Assembly (NCBI RefSeq): GCF_000242915.1
Contig: NZ_AFRZ01000001.1
Span: 1,736,001 to 1,800,000 of the forward strand
Source: Sulfurimonas gotlandica GD1
GTDB taxonomy: Bacteria; Campylobacterota; Campylobacteria; Campylobacterales; Sulfurimonadaceae
Length of the DNA: 64,000 nt
Direction of reading: 5' to 3'
The notes beneath the pieces are model-generated. The model ran no database searches. It was not told the DNA's origin and saw only the letters and a list, made by a program, of their open reading frames with translations. The position numbers and the translations under genes are program-made. Below are positions 1 to 8,523 of this stretch, in pieces. The first letter of the stretch is position 1, and each line of letters starts with the position of its first letter.

Positions 1-67
1 AGAGTGTGAACTCTACAAAGAAAAGTTTGGTAGAGCTGGTTTAGTACTTTTAGAATATGAGTTTTAA
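1..67 (+). CDS. 3' end of an unidentified CDS (partial)
   Basis: The frame starting at base 2 is open from the window edge to a TAA at 65-67 and encodes 21 residues ending EYEF. The short tail (ELYKEKFGRAGLVLL) looks like real coding sequence, but I do not recognise the family. Its stop overlaps the point where the downstream antiporter frame opens, which suggests translational coupling in one operon. A one-base indel in the TTTT run at 62-65 would change both this C-terminus and the next gene's start. Confidence 0.5.
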   Translation, partial: ECELYKEKFGRAGLVLLEYEF

Positions 68-69
68 TC

Positions 70-1446
70 ATAGAGACATCAGTCCTCTCTCTTCTTCCCT
101 CACTCCTTGCGATTGCTTTAGCCCTTTATACTAGAAGTGTTCTTCTATCCCTCTTTAGTGGGATAGTCTTAGGTCTATTAATTCTGAATGACTTCGCTAT
201 TTTTGCATCTGCGGAGGAAACTTTTGAACTATTTAGTTCATTGCTTATGCAGGCTTGGATAGTGAAAACTTTAGGTTTTGCTATTCTTGTTGGAAGTATT
301 ATGGCTTTGATAGATAAGAGTGGTGGTATTGATGGTTTTGTAGATTTTATGCAAAACAGGGCAAAAGTTATTAGTTCAGCTAAATCAGCTCTGCTTCTAA
401 GCTATATGATTGGTGTTGTTATTTTTATAGAGTCATCTATAACATCATTAATAGCAGGAGCAGTTGGAAGACCTTTTTGTGCTAGGTACAAAATACCACA
501 GGCCAAACTTGCTTTTGTCTGTGACTCTACATCAGCACCTATTAGCTCCATAATAGTTTTAAATGCTTGGGGTGCACTTCTTCTTGGCCTTATCTCAACG
601 CAGATAACACAAGGTGTTATAGAAGCAAATGCTATTGACTTACTGATAGACTCGATTTTTTATAATTTCTATGCGATGAGTGCTTTGGCTGTAACATTTA
701 TTGCTGTATGGTTTAATATAGACATAGGACCAATGAAGCATAGTAAATATATTGCTGTTGACGCTAAAATAGACCTCCCTAATCCTCAAAGTATGTATTA
801 TATGCTATTACCAATTTTATTGATGGTTTTTTTTGTATTTGTTTATTTATATATTACCGGTGATGGAAATATCTTAAAAGGAAGCGGTTCAAGTGCTATT
901 TTCTACACAGTATTGACTACTCTTGTATTTACACTCTTTTATTATGTGGGCAAGAAAAATATGACTCTAAAGACTTGGAGCAAGACTACTGTCAAGGGAG
1001 CCAAAAATCTACTTCCTATTGCAGCGATTTTACTTTTTGCTTTTGCCATAGGGGAGGTTACAAGTGAACTTGGCACTGGTCAATATCTGGCTTCACTAGC
1101 GAGTGAAAATCTTAGCATCTATCTTACAGCAGCTGTGATATTTTTGCTTAGTTCACTTATATCTTTTTCTACGGGAACTAGTTGGGGAACATTTAGTATT
1201 ATGATTCCGATTGCTGTACCAATGGCAGTTGCAATGGATGCTGATGTCGCTCTTGCAATAGGTGCTGTGATATCAGGAGGAATTTTTGGAGACCATTGTT
1301 CACCTATCTCTGATACTACAATTATTTCATCAATGGCAAGTGAGTGTGAAGTCATTGAACATGTTAAAACTCAACTTCCGTATGCCTTGATTAGTGGACT
1401 TATTGCCCTTTTATTGTTTCTCTTAGTTGCATTCATCTCTAATTAA
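70..1446 (+). CDS. NhaC-type Na+/H+ antiporter family protein, start codon uncertain
   Basis: Inner-membrane secondary transporter predicted to exchange cytoplasmic Na+ for protons. The sequence is almost entirely hydrophobic helices and carries the family signatures STGTSWGTF and GDHCSPISDTTI in its C-terminal half. The first ATG/GTG/TTG in this frame is a TTG at 241, but the frame is open from base 61 and the upstream part (ETSVLSLLPSLLAIALALYT) is a good first membrane helix, so the protein surely begins earlier. The only plausible initiator there is an ATA at 70-72, unless a one-base indel in the T run at 62-65 has separated an ATG at 57 from the frame. With the ATA start it would be 458 residues. 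Substrate specificity beyond the family is inferred. Confidence 0.8.
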   Translation: METSVLSLLPSLLAIALALYTRSVLLSLFSGIVLGLLILNDFAIFASAEETFELFSSLLMQAWIVKTLGFAILVGSIMALIDKSGGIDGFVDFMQNRAKVISSAKSALLLSYMIGVVIFIESSITSLIAGAVGRPFCARYKIPQAKLAFVCDSTSAPISSIIVLNAWGALLLGLISTQITQGVIEANAIDLLIDSIFYNFYAMSALAVTFIAVWFNIDIGPMKHSKYIAVDAKIDLPNPQSMYYMLLPILLMVFFVFVYLYITGDGNILKGSGSSAIFYTVLTTLVFTLFYYVGKKNMTLKTWSKTTVKGAKNLLPIAAILLFAFAIGEVTSELGTGQYLASLASENLSIYLTAAVIFLLSSLISFSTGTSWGTFSIMIPIAVPMAVAMDADVALAIGAVISGGIFGDHCSPISDTTIISSMASECEVIEHVKTQLPYALISGLIALLLFLLVAFISN

Positions 1447-1466
1447 TATTCATTCAAAATATAAAG

Positions 1467-1475
1467 TGATATAAT
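1467..1475 (+). promoter_or_regulatory. Extended -10 promoter for the TPR/FecR/cyclase operon
   Basis: TGATATAAT matches an extended -10 element (TGnTATAAT) in the 84-base gap after the antiporter gene. Campylobacterota sigma-70 promoters generally lack a conserved -35, so none is required. Transcription would begin near 1482, about 50 bases before the GTG at 1531. Confidence 0.5.
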
Positions 1476-1530
1476 ATTTTAAAACAGTATTGACTTTCGT
1501 TAGTTGAAGATTAGATTAAGGGTGGATTAA

Positions 1531-2841
1531 GTGAGAAAGATTGTAATTTTATTGGTAGGGCTTAGTGTTTTTCTATTTGGAAGTGAGCTTATGGAGAGTA
1601 CAGATTCTAAGTATGAACAGGCTGTAAAATCTTATAAAGAAAAAGACTTTAAAAATAGTTATGAGATCTTGTCAAAGATATATATATCAAAACTCTCAGA
1701 TGCAAAACTTAACTTTTATCTTGGTCGTTCTGCATTTGAAACAGGGAACTATGAAGTAGCACTTGCTGCTTTTGAGAGAGTCGAGATGCTAGACCCTGCA
1801 AATCTTGGCAACAAGCTTGAAATGGCTAGAACATACTTTATGCTTAAGATGTATGAAGATTCTGAACTGGCATTTAAAGAGGTGCTGGAAAATCCAAATA
1901 TACCTCAAAATCTTAGAACAAATATAGAGCTGTATCTATCTAAAGTTACAAAGGTTCAGCAAAAATCATTTACCTATGCGACTGTAAACCTTGACTGGGT
2001 GTATGACTCAAATGTAAACTATGGGTCAATAGATAGTCAATATAACATAAATACAGGAACTCTTCCAGGAACTCCAGAACAATCAGATAGAGCCTTACAA
2101 GTTTATGCTGATATAGTAAATATTTATGACTTGGGTGATAAGAATGGTTTTGCATTTAAAAATAGATTTACTCTATTTTTAAAAGATTATCAAAAACTAG
2201 ATGCTTTTGATGTGGCGTATATAGGTTACTCTCCAAGTCTTCTTTATAAAGAGACTAAGTATCTTGTAGAATTTGTACTTGGCTTAGATGTATTAAACCT
2301 TGCTGATAAAGAGTATCTTCGTACGGTGGGTTTTACTCCTAGATTTGAATATAGCCACACAAATACACTTAGAAGTATAAGTCATATAAAGTATCAGAAA
2401 AAATACTTTTCTCAAAGTGCTCAGTATGATTTAAATTCAGATCATTATGAATTAGCATATTCACTGCAAAATATTCTTTCTCCACGCTCATATATTCAAG
2501 GCAATATAACTGGTATTAGAGAGAGAAAACATCACGGTACAAGAATCGATGTAGACTATGATGAGTATAGAGCAAATGTTGTCTATGCAAATCAATTTAC
2601 AGCGATTTACGGTACAGAACTTTTTGCTGAGTATAGAAGAAGAAACTATGAAGATCATAGTACACTTTTTGGTAATACTAGAGTTGACAACGGTGCAACT
2701 GCAGCAGCAACTGTTAACGCACGAATTTTAAAAACCCTGCGTCTGCATCTAAAAGGTACATACAATAGAGTTGAATCAAATCAAGACAGATTCAGTTATC
2801 AAAAATATACAATAACTGCCGGCTTGAATAAAACATTCTAG
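1531..2841 (+). CDS. TPR-repeat outer-membrane beta-barrel protein
   Basis: A 436-residue exported protein. Residues 1-17 form a signal peptide (MRKIVILLVGLSVFLFG). Residues about 25-140 contain tetratricopeptide-like helix pairs (YEQAVKSYKEKDFKNSYEIL; NYEVALAAFERVEMLDPAN; YEDSELAFKEVLENP). Residues about 150-436 are alternating aromatic/polar strands ending in the terminal Phe typical of outer-membrane barrels. The TPR-then-barrel plan resembles surface-lipoprotein assembly modifier (Slam-like) proteins, but this is architecture only. The GTG start fits the signal peptide and follows a purine-rich stretch. It is the first gene of a co-directional set with two FecR proteins and a CHASE2 cyclase (gaps of 10, 12 and 3 bases), so it may anchor or export those partners. 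Confidence 0.75.
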   Translation: MRKIVILLVGLSVFLFGSELMESTDSKYEQAVKSYKEKDFKNSYEILSKIYISKLSDAKLNFYLGRSAFETGNYEVALAAFERVEMLDPANLGNKLEMARTYFMLKMYEDSELAFKEVLENPNIPQNLRTNIELYLSKVTKVQQKSFTYATVNLDWVYDSNVNYGSIDSQYNINTGTLPGTPEQSDRALQVYADIVNIYDLGDKNGFAFKNRFTLFLKDYQKLDAFDVAYIGYSPSLLYKETKYLVEFVLGLDVLNLADKEYLRTVGFTPRFEYSHTNTLRSISHIKYQKKYFSQSAQYDLNSDHYELAYSLQNILSPRSYIQGNITGIRERKHHGTRIDVDYDEYRANVVYANQFTAIYGTELFAEYRRRNYEDHSTLFGNTRVDNGATAAATVNARILKTLRLHLKGTYNRVESNQDRFSYQKYTITAGLNKTF

Positions 2842-2851
2842 GAGCAAGAAG

Positions 2852-4006
2852 ATGAAACTTTTAACAAAAATTGTTCTATTGGTTTTCTTATTGAGTGCTG
2901 CTATGTTTGCAAAAGATGTTGCGACAGTTACTGCTCTAAATGGTAAAGCATTTGTAGAGAGAGAGGGCACAAAAGTAGAGATTACCATTGGCGCATCTCT
3001 GCAAGAAAAAGACACAATATTAACAGATGACAAAGCTAAGGTACAGATAATCTTTACAGATGAGACTATTGTAACAGTAGGTAAAAACTCTAATTTTTCA
3101 ATTAGCGAATATATGTTTGAAGACTCTCAAGAACCTGTTGCAAAGTTTGCAATGATAAAAGGTGCGATGAGGACTATAACTGGTAAGATAGGAAAAATTG
3201 CACCAGATAAGTTTCAAGTTCAAGCAAAAACTGCACTAATTGGTATACGTGGAACTAACTTTAGTGTCCTTGTTGGCGAAGATGACTCTGTAAATGTATA
3301 TTGTACATATGGAGCTATCAGTGTAACAGTTGATGGCACAGAACACGTAGTTCAACAAGGTTTTTATATCAGCGTATCTCCTGATGGAAAAGTTGAGATA
3401 AAAGAGTTCAGTCCACAAGACTTAAAAGATATGAAAGATAAAAACTTTGGAAAGAGTGCATCTAAAAAAGGTAATGCAACTGATGATGCAACAGCAAGTA
3501 ATGAGGGTCAGATTGACACTACTACTGAAGAGATGGATAATATTGTTATAAAAGATATATCTGATAGTGTTGTAGATGCTGAACAAACATCTAGTGAAGG
3601 TCCTACAGCAAATTCCGTTATTGCAGGTTACTCTATGACTAATGCTCAATATACAGGTACTTTTTCTACTACAAGTAATAACACACCATCTTTTCCTAAT
3701 AGTGGTACTGCAAATTTTGATGTAAATTTTGGAGCTGATACGGCTACATTGACTTTAAATCCTGGTTTTGGTCAAAGTGAAACAGCTACATATAATGAAA
3801 CTTACACCGGACTTAATACGAATACATTTAGTGTAGATAAAGGTAGCCCTGGTGGAGGCTTACCAGAAGGTACAGCAAGTGGTATATTTTATGGTCAGTC
3901 AGGTAATACAGCAAAAGGTGATTTTACTTATGTTCCAGATGGGTATACTACCTCACAAAAAGCTATAGGAACATTTAACGTTACAACAACGCAGACATTA
4001 CAGTAA
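2852..4006 (+). CDS. Exported FecR-domain protein, copy 1
   Basis: A 384-residue periplasmic or surface protein. Residues 1-20 are a signal peptide ending AMFA, cut before KDVAT. Residues about 45-160 are a FecR domain (KVQIIFTDETIVTVGKNSNF; AKTALIGIRGTNFSV). Residues about 190-250 are a charged, Ser/Thr-rich linker. Residues about 255-384 are a Gly/Thr-rich beta domain (ANFDVNFGADTATLTL; ASGIFYGQSGNTAKGDF) resembling the small barrels of transferrin-binding-protein-like lipoproteins. It lacks the transmembrane helix and cytoplasmic anti-sigma region of true FecR regulators, and no sigma factor is nearby. A scaffold or ligand role towards the CHASE2 cyclase is inferred from the neighbourhood. 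Confidence 0.8.
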   Translation: MKLLTKIVLLVFLLSAAMFAKDVATVTALNGKAFVEREGTKVEITIGASLQEKDTILTDDKAKVQIIFTDETIVTVGKNSNFSISEYMFEDSQEPVAKFAMIKGAMRTITGKIGKIAPDKFQVQAKTALIGIRGTNFSVLVGEDDSVNVYCTYGAISVTVDGTEHVVQQGFYISVSPDGKVEIKEFSPQDLKDMKDKNFGKSASKKGNATDDATASNEGQIDTTTEEMDNIVIKDISDSVVDAEQTSSEGPTANSVIAGYSMTNAQYTGTFSTTSNNTPSFPNSGTANFDVNFGADTATLTLNPGFGQSETATYNETYTGLNTNTFSVDKGSPGGGLPEGTASGIFYGQSGNTAKGDFTYVPDGYTTSQKAIGTFNVTTTQTLQ

Positions 4007-4018
4007 ATAGGAAACATT

Positions 4019-5137
4019 ATGAAATTTTTACAAAAAATGATTTTACTGATTTTATTTTTAGCTTTTAATCTCTTTGCAAAAGATGTTGCAACGATTACCG
4101 GTTTAAACGGAAAAGCATTTGTGGAGAGAGACAGTAGTAAGATAGAACTTAGTTTAGGTGACAAGCTTCAAGAAAAAGATACTATCGTTACAAATGACAA
4201 AGCTAAAGTTCAGATTATTTTTAAAGATGAGACTATAGTCACTATTGGAAAAAACTCTAACTTTTCTATTAATGAGTATCTTTTTGAAGATAGCCAAGAA
4301 CCGGTTGCAAAGTTTGGTATGTTAAAAGGTGCGATGAGAGCTATAACTGGTCGTATTGGAAAAGTAGCACCTGATAAGTTTATGGTAAAGACTAAAACAG
4401 CAACGATGGGGATACGCGGGACGAACTTTAGCCTCCTTGTCGGTGAAGATGGTTCATATCAGGCATACTGTACATTTGGAGCTATTAGTGTGAGTGTAGG
4501 TGGGACAGAACATGTAGTTCAACAAGGTTTTTTCCTCTCTATATCTCCTGATGGAAATGTAGAAGTAAAAGAGTTTACGCCAGAAGATTTAAAAGAGATG
4601 AAGAAGAAAAACTTTGCAAAATCTACATCTAAGAAAGGTAATGCTTCTGAAGATGGAGATACATCTGCGAACAATGATGGACAGCTTGATAATACTACAG
4701 AAGCGTTTGATAATGTAGTCGTTAAAGACATTTCTGAAAGCGTTGTAGATGCTGAACAAACAACTGATCTTGCTTCTTTAATAGCTTCATATAGTATGGA
4801 TAATGCTGTATATAGTGGAACTTATGCAACTACCGTTGATAGTGGCGGAGATTGGGGAAGTGCTGAGGGAGGTACTGCAACATTAAATGTTGATTTTGGA
4901 AATGATGTATCTTCTTTGGTTCTCAACGATGGAAACAATGACTTTACTGTAAGTGGAACTACTACTATTGAAGGAACTAGTTTAAAATTAATTGGTAATA
5001 ACGGAAGCGATATTGTTAATGGTACATTTGAAGGTGCAACAGGAAACAAAGTAACAGGAAATTTTTCTGCAGATGTTGGTGGTAGTGGTGATGAAAAAGG
5101 TACATACACAGTTACAACTGAGCAGGTACTACATTAA
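4019..5137 (+). CDS. Exported FecR-domain protein, copy 2 (tandem paralogue)
   Basis: A 372-residue tandem duplicate of the preceding gene. The signal peptide ends NLFA, again followed by KDVAT. Through the FecR domain and the following linker the two proteins align almost without gaps (shared: EHVVQQGF, KAKVQIIF, VVDAEQT). The last ~120 residues have diverged: this copy has a different Gly/Asn-rich beta domain (GGTATLNVDFGNDVSSLVL; NGTFEGATGNKVTGNF). Both end in similar strands (FNVTTTQTLQ in copy 1, YTVTTEQVLH here), so the same fold with altered loops is likely. It is translated 12 bases after copy 1 and 3 bases before the cyclase. Function is unknown beyond the family. Confidence 0.8.
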   Translation: MKFLQKMILLILFLAFNLFAKDVATITGLNGKAFVERDSSKIELSLGDKLQEKDTIVTNDKAKVQIIFKDETIVTIGKNSNFSINEYLFEDSQEPVAKFGMLKGAMRAITGRIGKVAPDKFMVKTKTATMGIRGTNFSLLVGEDGSYQAYCTFGAISVSVGGTEHVVQQGFFLSISPDGNVEVKEFTPEDLKEMKKKNFAKSTSKKGNASEDGDTSANNDGQLDNTTEAFDNVVVKDISESVVDAEQTTDLASLIASYSMDNAVYSGTYATTVDSGGDWGSAEGGTATLNVDFGNDVSSLVLNDGNNDFTVSGTTTIEGTSLKLIGNNGSDIVNGTFEGATGNKVTGNFSADVGGSGDEKGTYTVTTEQVLH

Positions 5138-5140
5138 ATC

Positions 5141-7357
5141 ATGAAAGGCAAGTATAAAGTTCTCATACCTCTCTTTATACTCCTTTCACTACTCCTCTCT
5201 AGTGCATACCTCTTTTTACCTACTCACTTTCAATCACTTGACAACAGAGTAAGAGACTTCTATTTTAAATTTCGCGGTCCCCAGAAGGCTAGTGAAGATA
5301 TTGTTATTGTTGATATTGATGAGCGAAGTATTAAAGAACTTGGTCAATGGCCTTGGGAGAGAGATAAATTCGCTCGCATCTTAAACAATTTAACTGCATC
5401 AGATGCCGGAATAATAGGGCTGGATATTGTCTTTAGTGAAGCAGACAAAACAAGTCCAAAGCGTCTTGCCAAGAAGTGGGGTATAGATGCTAAGAAGATG
5501 CCTGACTATGATCTTATACTCTCACAAACAGTAGCATCTACTCCTACAATACTTGGTTATGTTTTTGATTTTGATGCAGATAATACAAATGAAGCTCCGC
5601 AAGTTCCTGCAATATTTATAGAAAAAGGGAAAAAAGAGATAGAGTTTCTCCCCTTGGCTCGTGGTGTTCTGCCAAATTTAAAAGTCATCCAAGATTCAGC
5701 CTACTCAAGCGGATATATGAATAATATTCCTGATGAATCGGGAATTATTCGTAGTGTTCCTTTGATGATAAAGTATCAAGAACAACTTTACCCGTCACTT
5801 GCTTTTGAGATGTACCGTGTAGCAACTCAAAGCAGAAAAGTAGTAGCTACATATTCGGACGCAGGTATAGAAAATGTCCAAGTTGGTAAACAAGTCATAC
5901 CAAGTGATAGGTTTGGACGACTATATGTAAACTTTAGAGGACCGTTTAAGAGTTACCGCTATATCTCGGCAGTTGATGTTTTTAATAACACTATAGATAG
6001 AAAACTTTTAGAAGGTAAATTTGTACTTATCGGGACATCCGCTTATGGGCTTATGGATTTACGTTCTACTCCTATGGACAGCGTAATAGCCGGAGTTGAA
6101 GTTCACGCAAATATGATTGACAATCTTTTAAATGACGATATGATGAGAAAGCCCTCATGGGCAGAAGTGGCAGATTTAACTGCTATTGTTTTGATCGCTT
6201 TTATAGTTATATTTATATATTCAAGATTTTCTCTTTTGATATTGAGTCTGGTCTATCTAGTCTCATTTTTCGCTCTGATGTATGCAAACTACTATCTGCT
6301 ATTTACAGAGTATGTGATAATAAATTCTATCTTTCCACTTGTTTCTATATTTCTATCTCTTGTTGGGACTCTTGGGGTTAACTACTTTTTTGAGACAAGA
6401 CAAAAAGATATGATTAAAGGTAAGTTTGCCACTAAAGTAAGTGCCAGTGTTATGGAAGACATCCTCCAACACGCTGATTCAAATGCACTTGAAGGACAAG
6501 AAAAAGAGATTACAGTCTTTTTCTCTGATGTTAGAGGCTTTACAAATATCTCTGAAGCTATGGGAGATGCAAAGCGTCTGATTAAGTTTATGAATGAGAT
6601 TATGGAGCCTATGACAGAGATAATCATAAATGAAAAAGGTACAGTTGATAAATATATCGGCGATGCAATTATGGCTTACTGGAATGCACCGCTTGATGTT
6701 ACAGATCATGCAGACAGAGCAGTGTGTGCAAGTCTTAGACAACTTCACAAACTTAAAAGTTTAAATGATGAGTTGAGACAAAACCCAGACTTTGTAAATG
6801 TCACAAACATGGCAGATAGTTCTAACATCCCAATAGTCGATATTGGTATAGGACTAAACAGCGGAGTTGCTATTGTCGGAGAGATGGGATCTTCGATACG
6901 TTCAGACTACACTGTTATCGGTGATACTATTAACTTAGGCTCCAGACTTGAGTCACTGTGTAAGTACTACAACTCAAGACTAAATATTTCCAACTTTACA
7001 AAAAGTCAGCTAAAGGGAAAATATATTTACCGTTTTTTAGATCTTGTGACAGTAAAGGGTAAAAGCGAACCTATTGAGATATGGCAGATACATGATTTTG
7101 ACAGAGATGAAAAAGAGCCTATCTTTTACTCTAGCAGGGAAGAACTTTTAGAAGAACTTGAACGTTATCATGAGGCGATAGACCTTTATAAGCTCCAAAA
7201 GTTTGCAGATGCATTAGTAATATTTAAAGAGCTTAATAACTTAGAAAATAAAAGTAACCTCAAAATATGTGACATATACATAGAACGTTGTGAACACTAT
7301 GTAGAGTTGCCGCCTGAGAACTTTAATGGAGTTTTTGTACATACGACTAAAGGTTAG
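5141..7357 (+). CDS. CHASE2-domain class III adenylate/guanylate cyclase
   Basis: A 738-residue membrane cyclase. A helix at about 7-27 leads into a periplasmic CHASE2 sensor (about 30-320; IVDIDERSIKELGQWPWERD). Three helices follow (about 340-415), then the catalytic domain (about 450-640). Catalytic motifs look intact: FFSDVRGF near 458 and DKYIGDAIMAYW near 503 (metal Asp residues), and DYTVIGDTINLGSRLES near 588 (substrate Asp, transition-state Asn and Arg). The Lys and Asp at the base-recognition positions favour ATP, hence cAMP, but this is not proven. The tail (about 665-710) resembles one TPR unit. It is the only obvious inner-membrane output of the FecR/TPR operon, so periplasmic FecR proteins are plausible CHASE2 partners (inference). 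Confidence 0.85.
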   Translation: MKGKYKVLIPLFILLSLLLSSAYLFLPTHFQSLDNRVRDFYFKFRGPQKASEDIVIVDIDERSIKELGQWPWERDKFARILNNLTASDAGIIGLDIVFSEADKTSPKRLAKKWGIDAKKMPDYDLILSQTVASTPTILGYVFDFDADNTNEAPQVPAIFIEKGKKEIEFLPLARGVLPNLKVIQDSAYSSGYMNNIPDESGIIRSVPLMIKYQEQLYPSLAFEMYRVATQSRKVVATYSDAGIENVQVGKQVIPSDRFGRLYVNFRGPFKSYRYISAVDVFNNTIDRKLLEGKFVLIGTSAYGLMDLRSTPMDSVIAGVEVHANMIDNLLNDDMMRKPSWAEVADLTAIVLIAFIVIFIYSRFSLLILSLVYLVSFFALMYANYYLLFTEYVIINSIFPLVSIFLSLVGTLGVNYFFETRQKDMIKGKFATKVSASVMEDILQHADSNALEGQEKEITVFFSDVRGFTNISEAMGDAKRLIKFMNEIMEPMTEIIINEKGTVDKYIGDAIMAYWNAPLDVTDHADRAVCASLRQLHKLKSLNDELRQNPDFVNVTNMADSSNIPIVDIGIGLNSGVAIVGEMGSSIRSDYTVIGDTINLGSRLESLCKYYNSRLNISNFTKSQLKGKYIYRFLDLVTVKGKSEPIEIWQIHDFDRDEKEPIFYSSREELLEELERYHEAIDLYKLQKFADALVIFKELNNLENKSNLKICDIYIERCEHYVELPPENFNGVFVHTTKG

Positions 7358-7373
7358 TCGTAAATGGAGCTTA

Positions 7374-8120
7374 CTAAGCTCCTAGAGCGTTATTTATAGA
7401 GTAGCGCATATCTTCATCCAGATTTTCCATGCTTGTCAGCATCCATCTAAGGTATCCTGCATCTGAGGCTGCTACTTCTTGAAGAGTCTTACCTTTGTAC
7501 TTTCCAAATCTAAATGATTTTACAAGTATCGGAGTGTTTGTAAGATCAACCATTTTCTCAACAGGATTTTCACTCGGATATGCAGCTGAAACAGCCTCTC
7601 TTAGTTTTGTCAAAAGAAGTTTTAAAACTAAAACATCACCGATAGCATCGTGAGCTTTTACAACTACACCTAAAGCATCTGCTTCTTTTTGCTCATCTTT
7701 GTAAAGAGCCATCTTGTAGCGAAAGTATTGAAGTCTGTGAGCATCTTCATCAGGTAAAATATGCTTAGCGACTCTTAGAGTATCTATAACTTTCATCTGA
7801 GTATTAAAGCCTTCTTTTTCAAGCATTCCAAGATCAAACGGAGCATTATGTATAATCATATAGTTCTCGCTGACATTTAACTCACACAATCTTTTATATG
7901 CAACACTGTCTCTGCAGGCAGGTTTGTTCTCCAGCATATCAGGAGTAATTCCGTGAACCTCCATAGCTCCAAAACTGATAGGCACATCAGATGAGTAAAA
8001 CTCGTTGTGCACTTCTACATCTTTTGCACCAAGTACTACGTAGCCTAGTTGAATTACTCTGTCGTTCTCACCTACACCAGTAGTTTCAGTATCTAAAATC
8101 ACATATTTTTTTGCCAACAA
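7374..8120 (-). CDS. DnaQ-like 3'-5' exonuclease with C-terminal DUF3820-like segment
   Basis: A 248-residue DEDDh exonuclease. The active-site residues are all present: D10 and E12 (LDTETTG), D96 (HNAPFDLGML), and H157/D162 (AHDAIGDV). Residues about 205-230 (RFGKYKGKTLQEVAASDAGYLRWML) match the short module that often follows such exonucleases. The start is a TTG; two TTGs lie in tandem (8120 and 8117), and the AAAGGA upstream is better spaced for the second. It directly abuts the stop of the small gene transcribed ahead of it. A proofreading or repair role on single-stranded 3' ends is family knowledge; the substrate is unknown. Confidence 0.8.
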   Translation of the reverse strand: MLAKKYVILDTETTGVGENDRVIQLGYVVLGAKDVEVHNEFYSSDVPISFGAMEVHGITPDMLENKPACRDSVAYKRLCELNVSENYMIIHNAPFDLGMLEKEGFNTQMKVIDTLRVAKHILPDEDAHRLQYFRYKMALYKDEQKEADALGVVVKAHDAIGDVLVLKLLLTKLREAVSAAYPSENPVEKMVDLTNTPILVKSFRFGKYKGKTLQEVAASDAGYLRWMLTSMENLDEDMRYSINNALGA

Positions 8121-8501
8121 TTATCCTTTTAAAAATGGGTCTAACATATAGTGCTCTTCCACATGCAAAAATTCTTCATTAAGCTCTATTTCTATGGTTT
8201 CATCTTTGATTTTGTAGCTGCAAAAAACAACAAACCTCATTGGGTAAGTGTTAGCATAGTATTTAAAATTTTTGACGCATAGAGGCTCATTTAACTCTTC
8301 AAAAAGAAATCTAATATACTTGAGAGCTTCTTTACTTGACTGGAGTTTCAAAAGGTTCAAAACAGTGTTTATTTTGATATCCATAAAGAGCTCTTTATCG
8401 TTTTCCAGATAAGTGTTGTAAATGGCACGAGCAAGTTTTAGAGCATCGTTATCAAATGGTTCTTGTAATAACTTCTGCTTTATTATTTCATGTAAACTCA
8501 T
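8121..8501 (-). CDS. Conserved-looking hypothetical protein
   Basis: A 126-residue soluble protein, mostly helical for the first ~80 residues (EALKYIRFLFEEL) and then strand-rich (FVVFCSYKIKDETIEIELNEEF). I do not recognise it. It runs immediately into the DnaQ-like exonuclease with no spacer, so the two are probably co-expressed and functionally linked. No Shine-Dalgarno precedes the ATG; a TAGAAT lies 9 bases upstream of the start on this strand, so a very short leader is possible. Confidence 0.6.
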   Translation of the reverse strand: MSLHEIIKQKLLQEPFDNDALKLARAIYNTYLENDKELFMDIKINTVLNLLKLQSSKEALKYIRFLFEELNEPLCVKNFKYYANTYPMRFVVFCSYKIKDETIEIELNEEFLHVEEHYMLDPFLKG

Positions 8502-8523
8502 AGTGCTAGTATTCTACCAAAAT

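Noticed and set aside
1119-1355. Antisense 78-codon ORF within the antiporter gene
   Set aside because: No ribosome site and no protein-like character; it mirrors the codon bias of the real gene.
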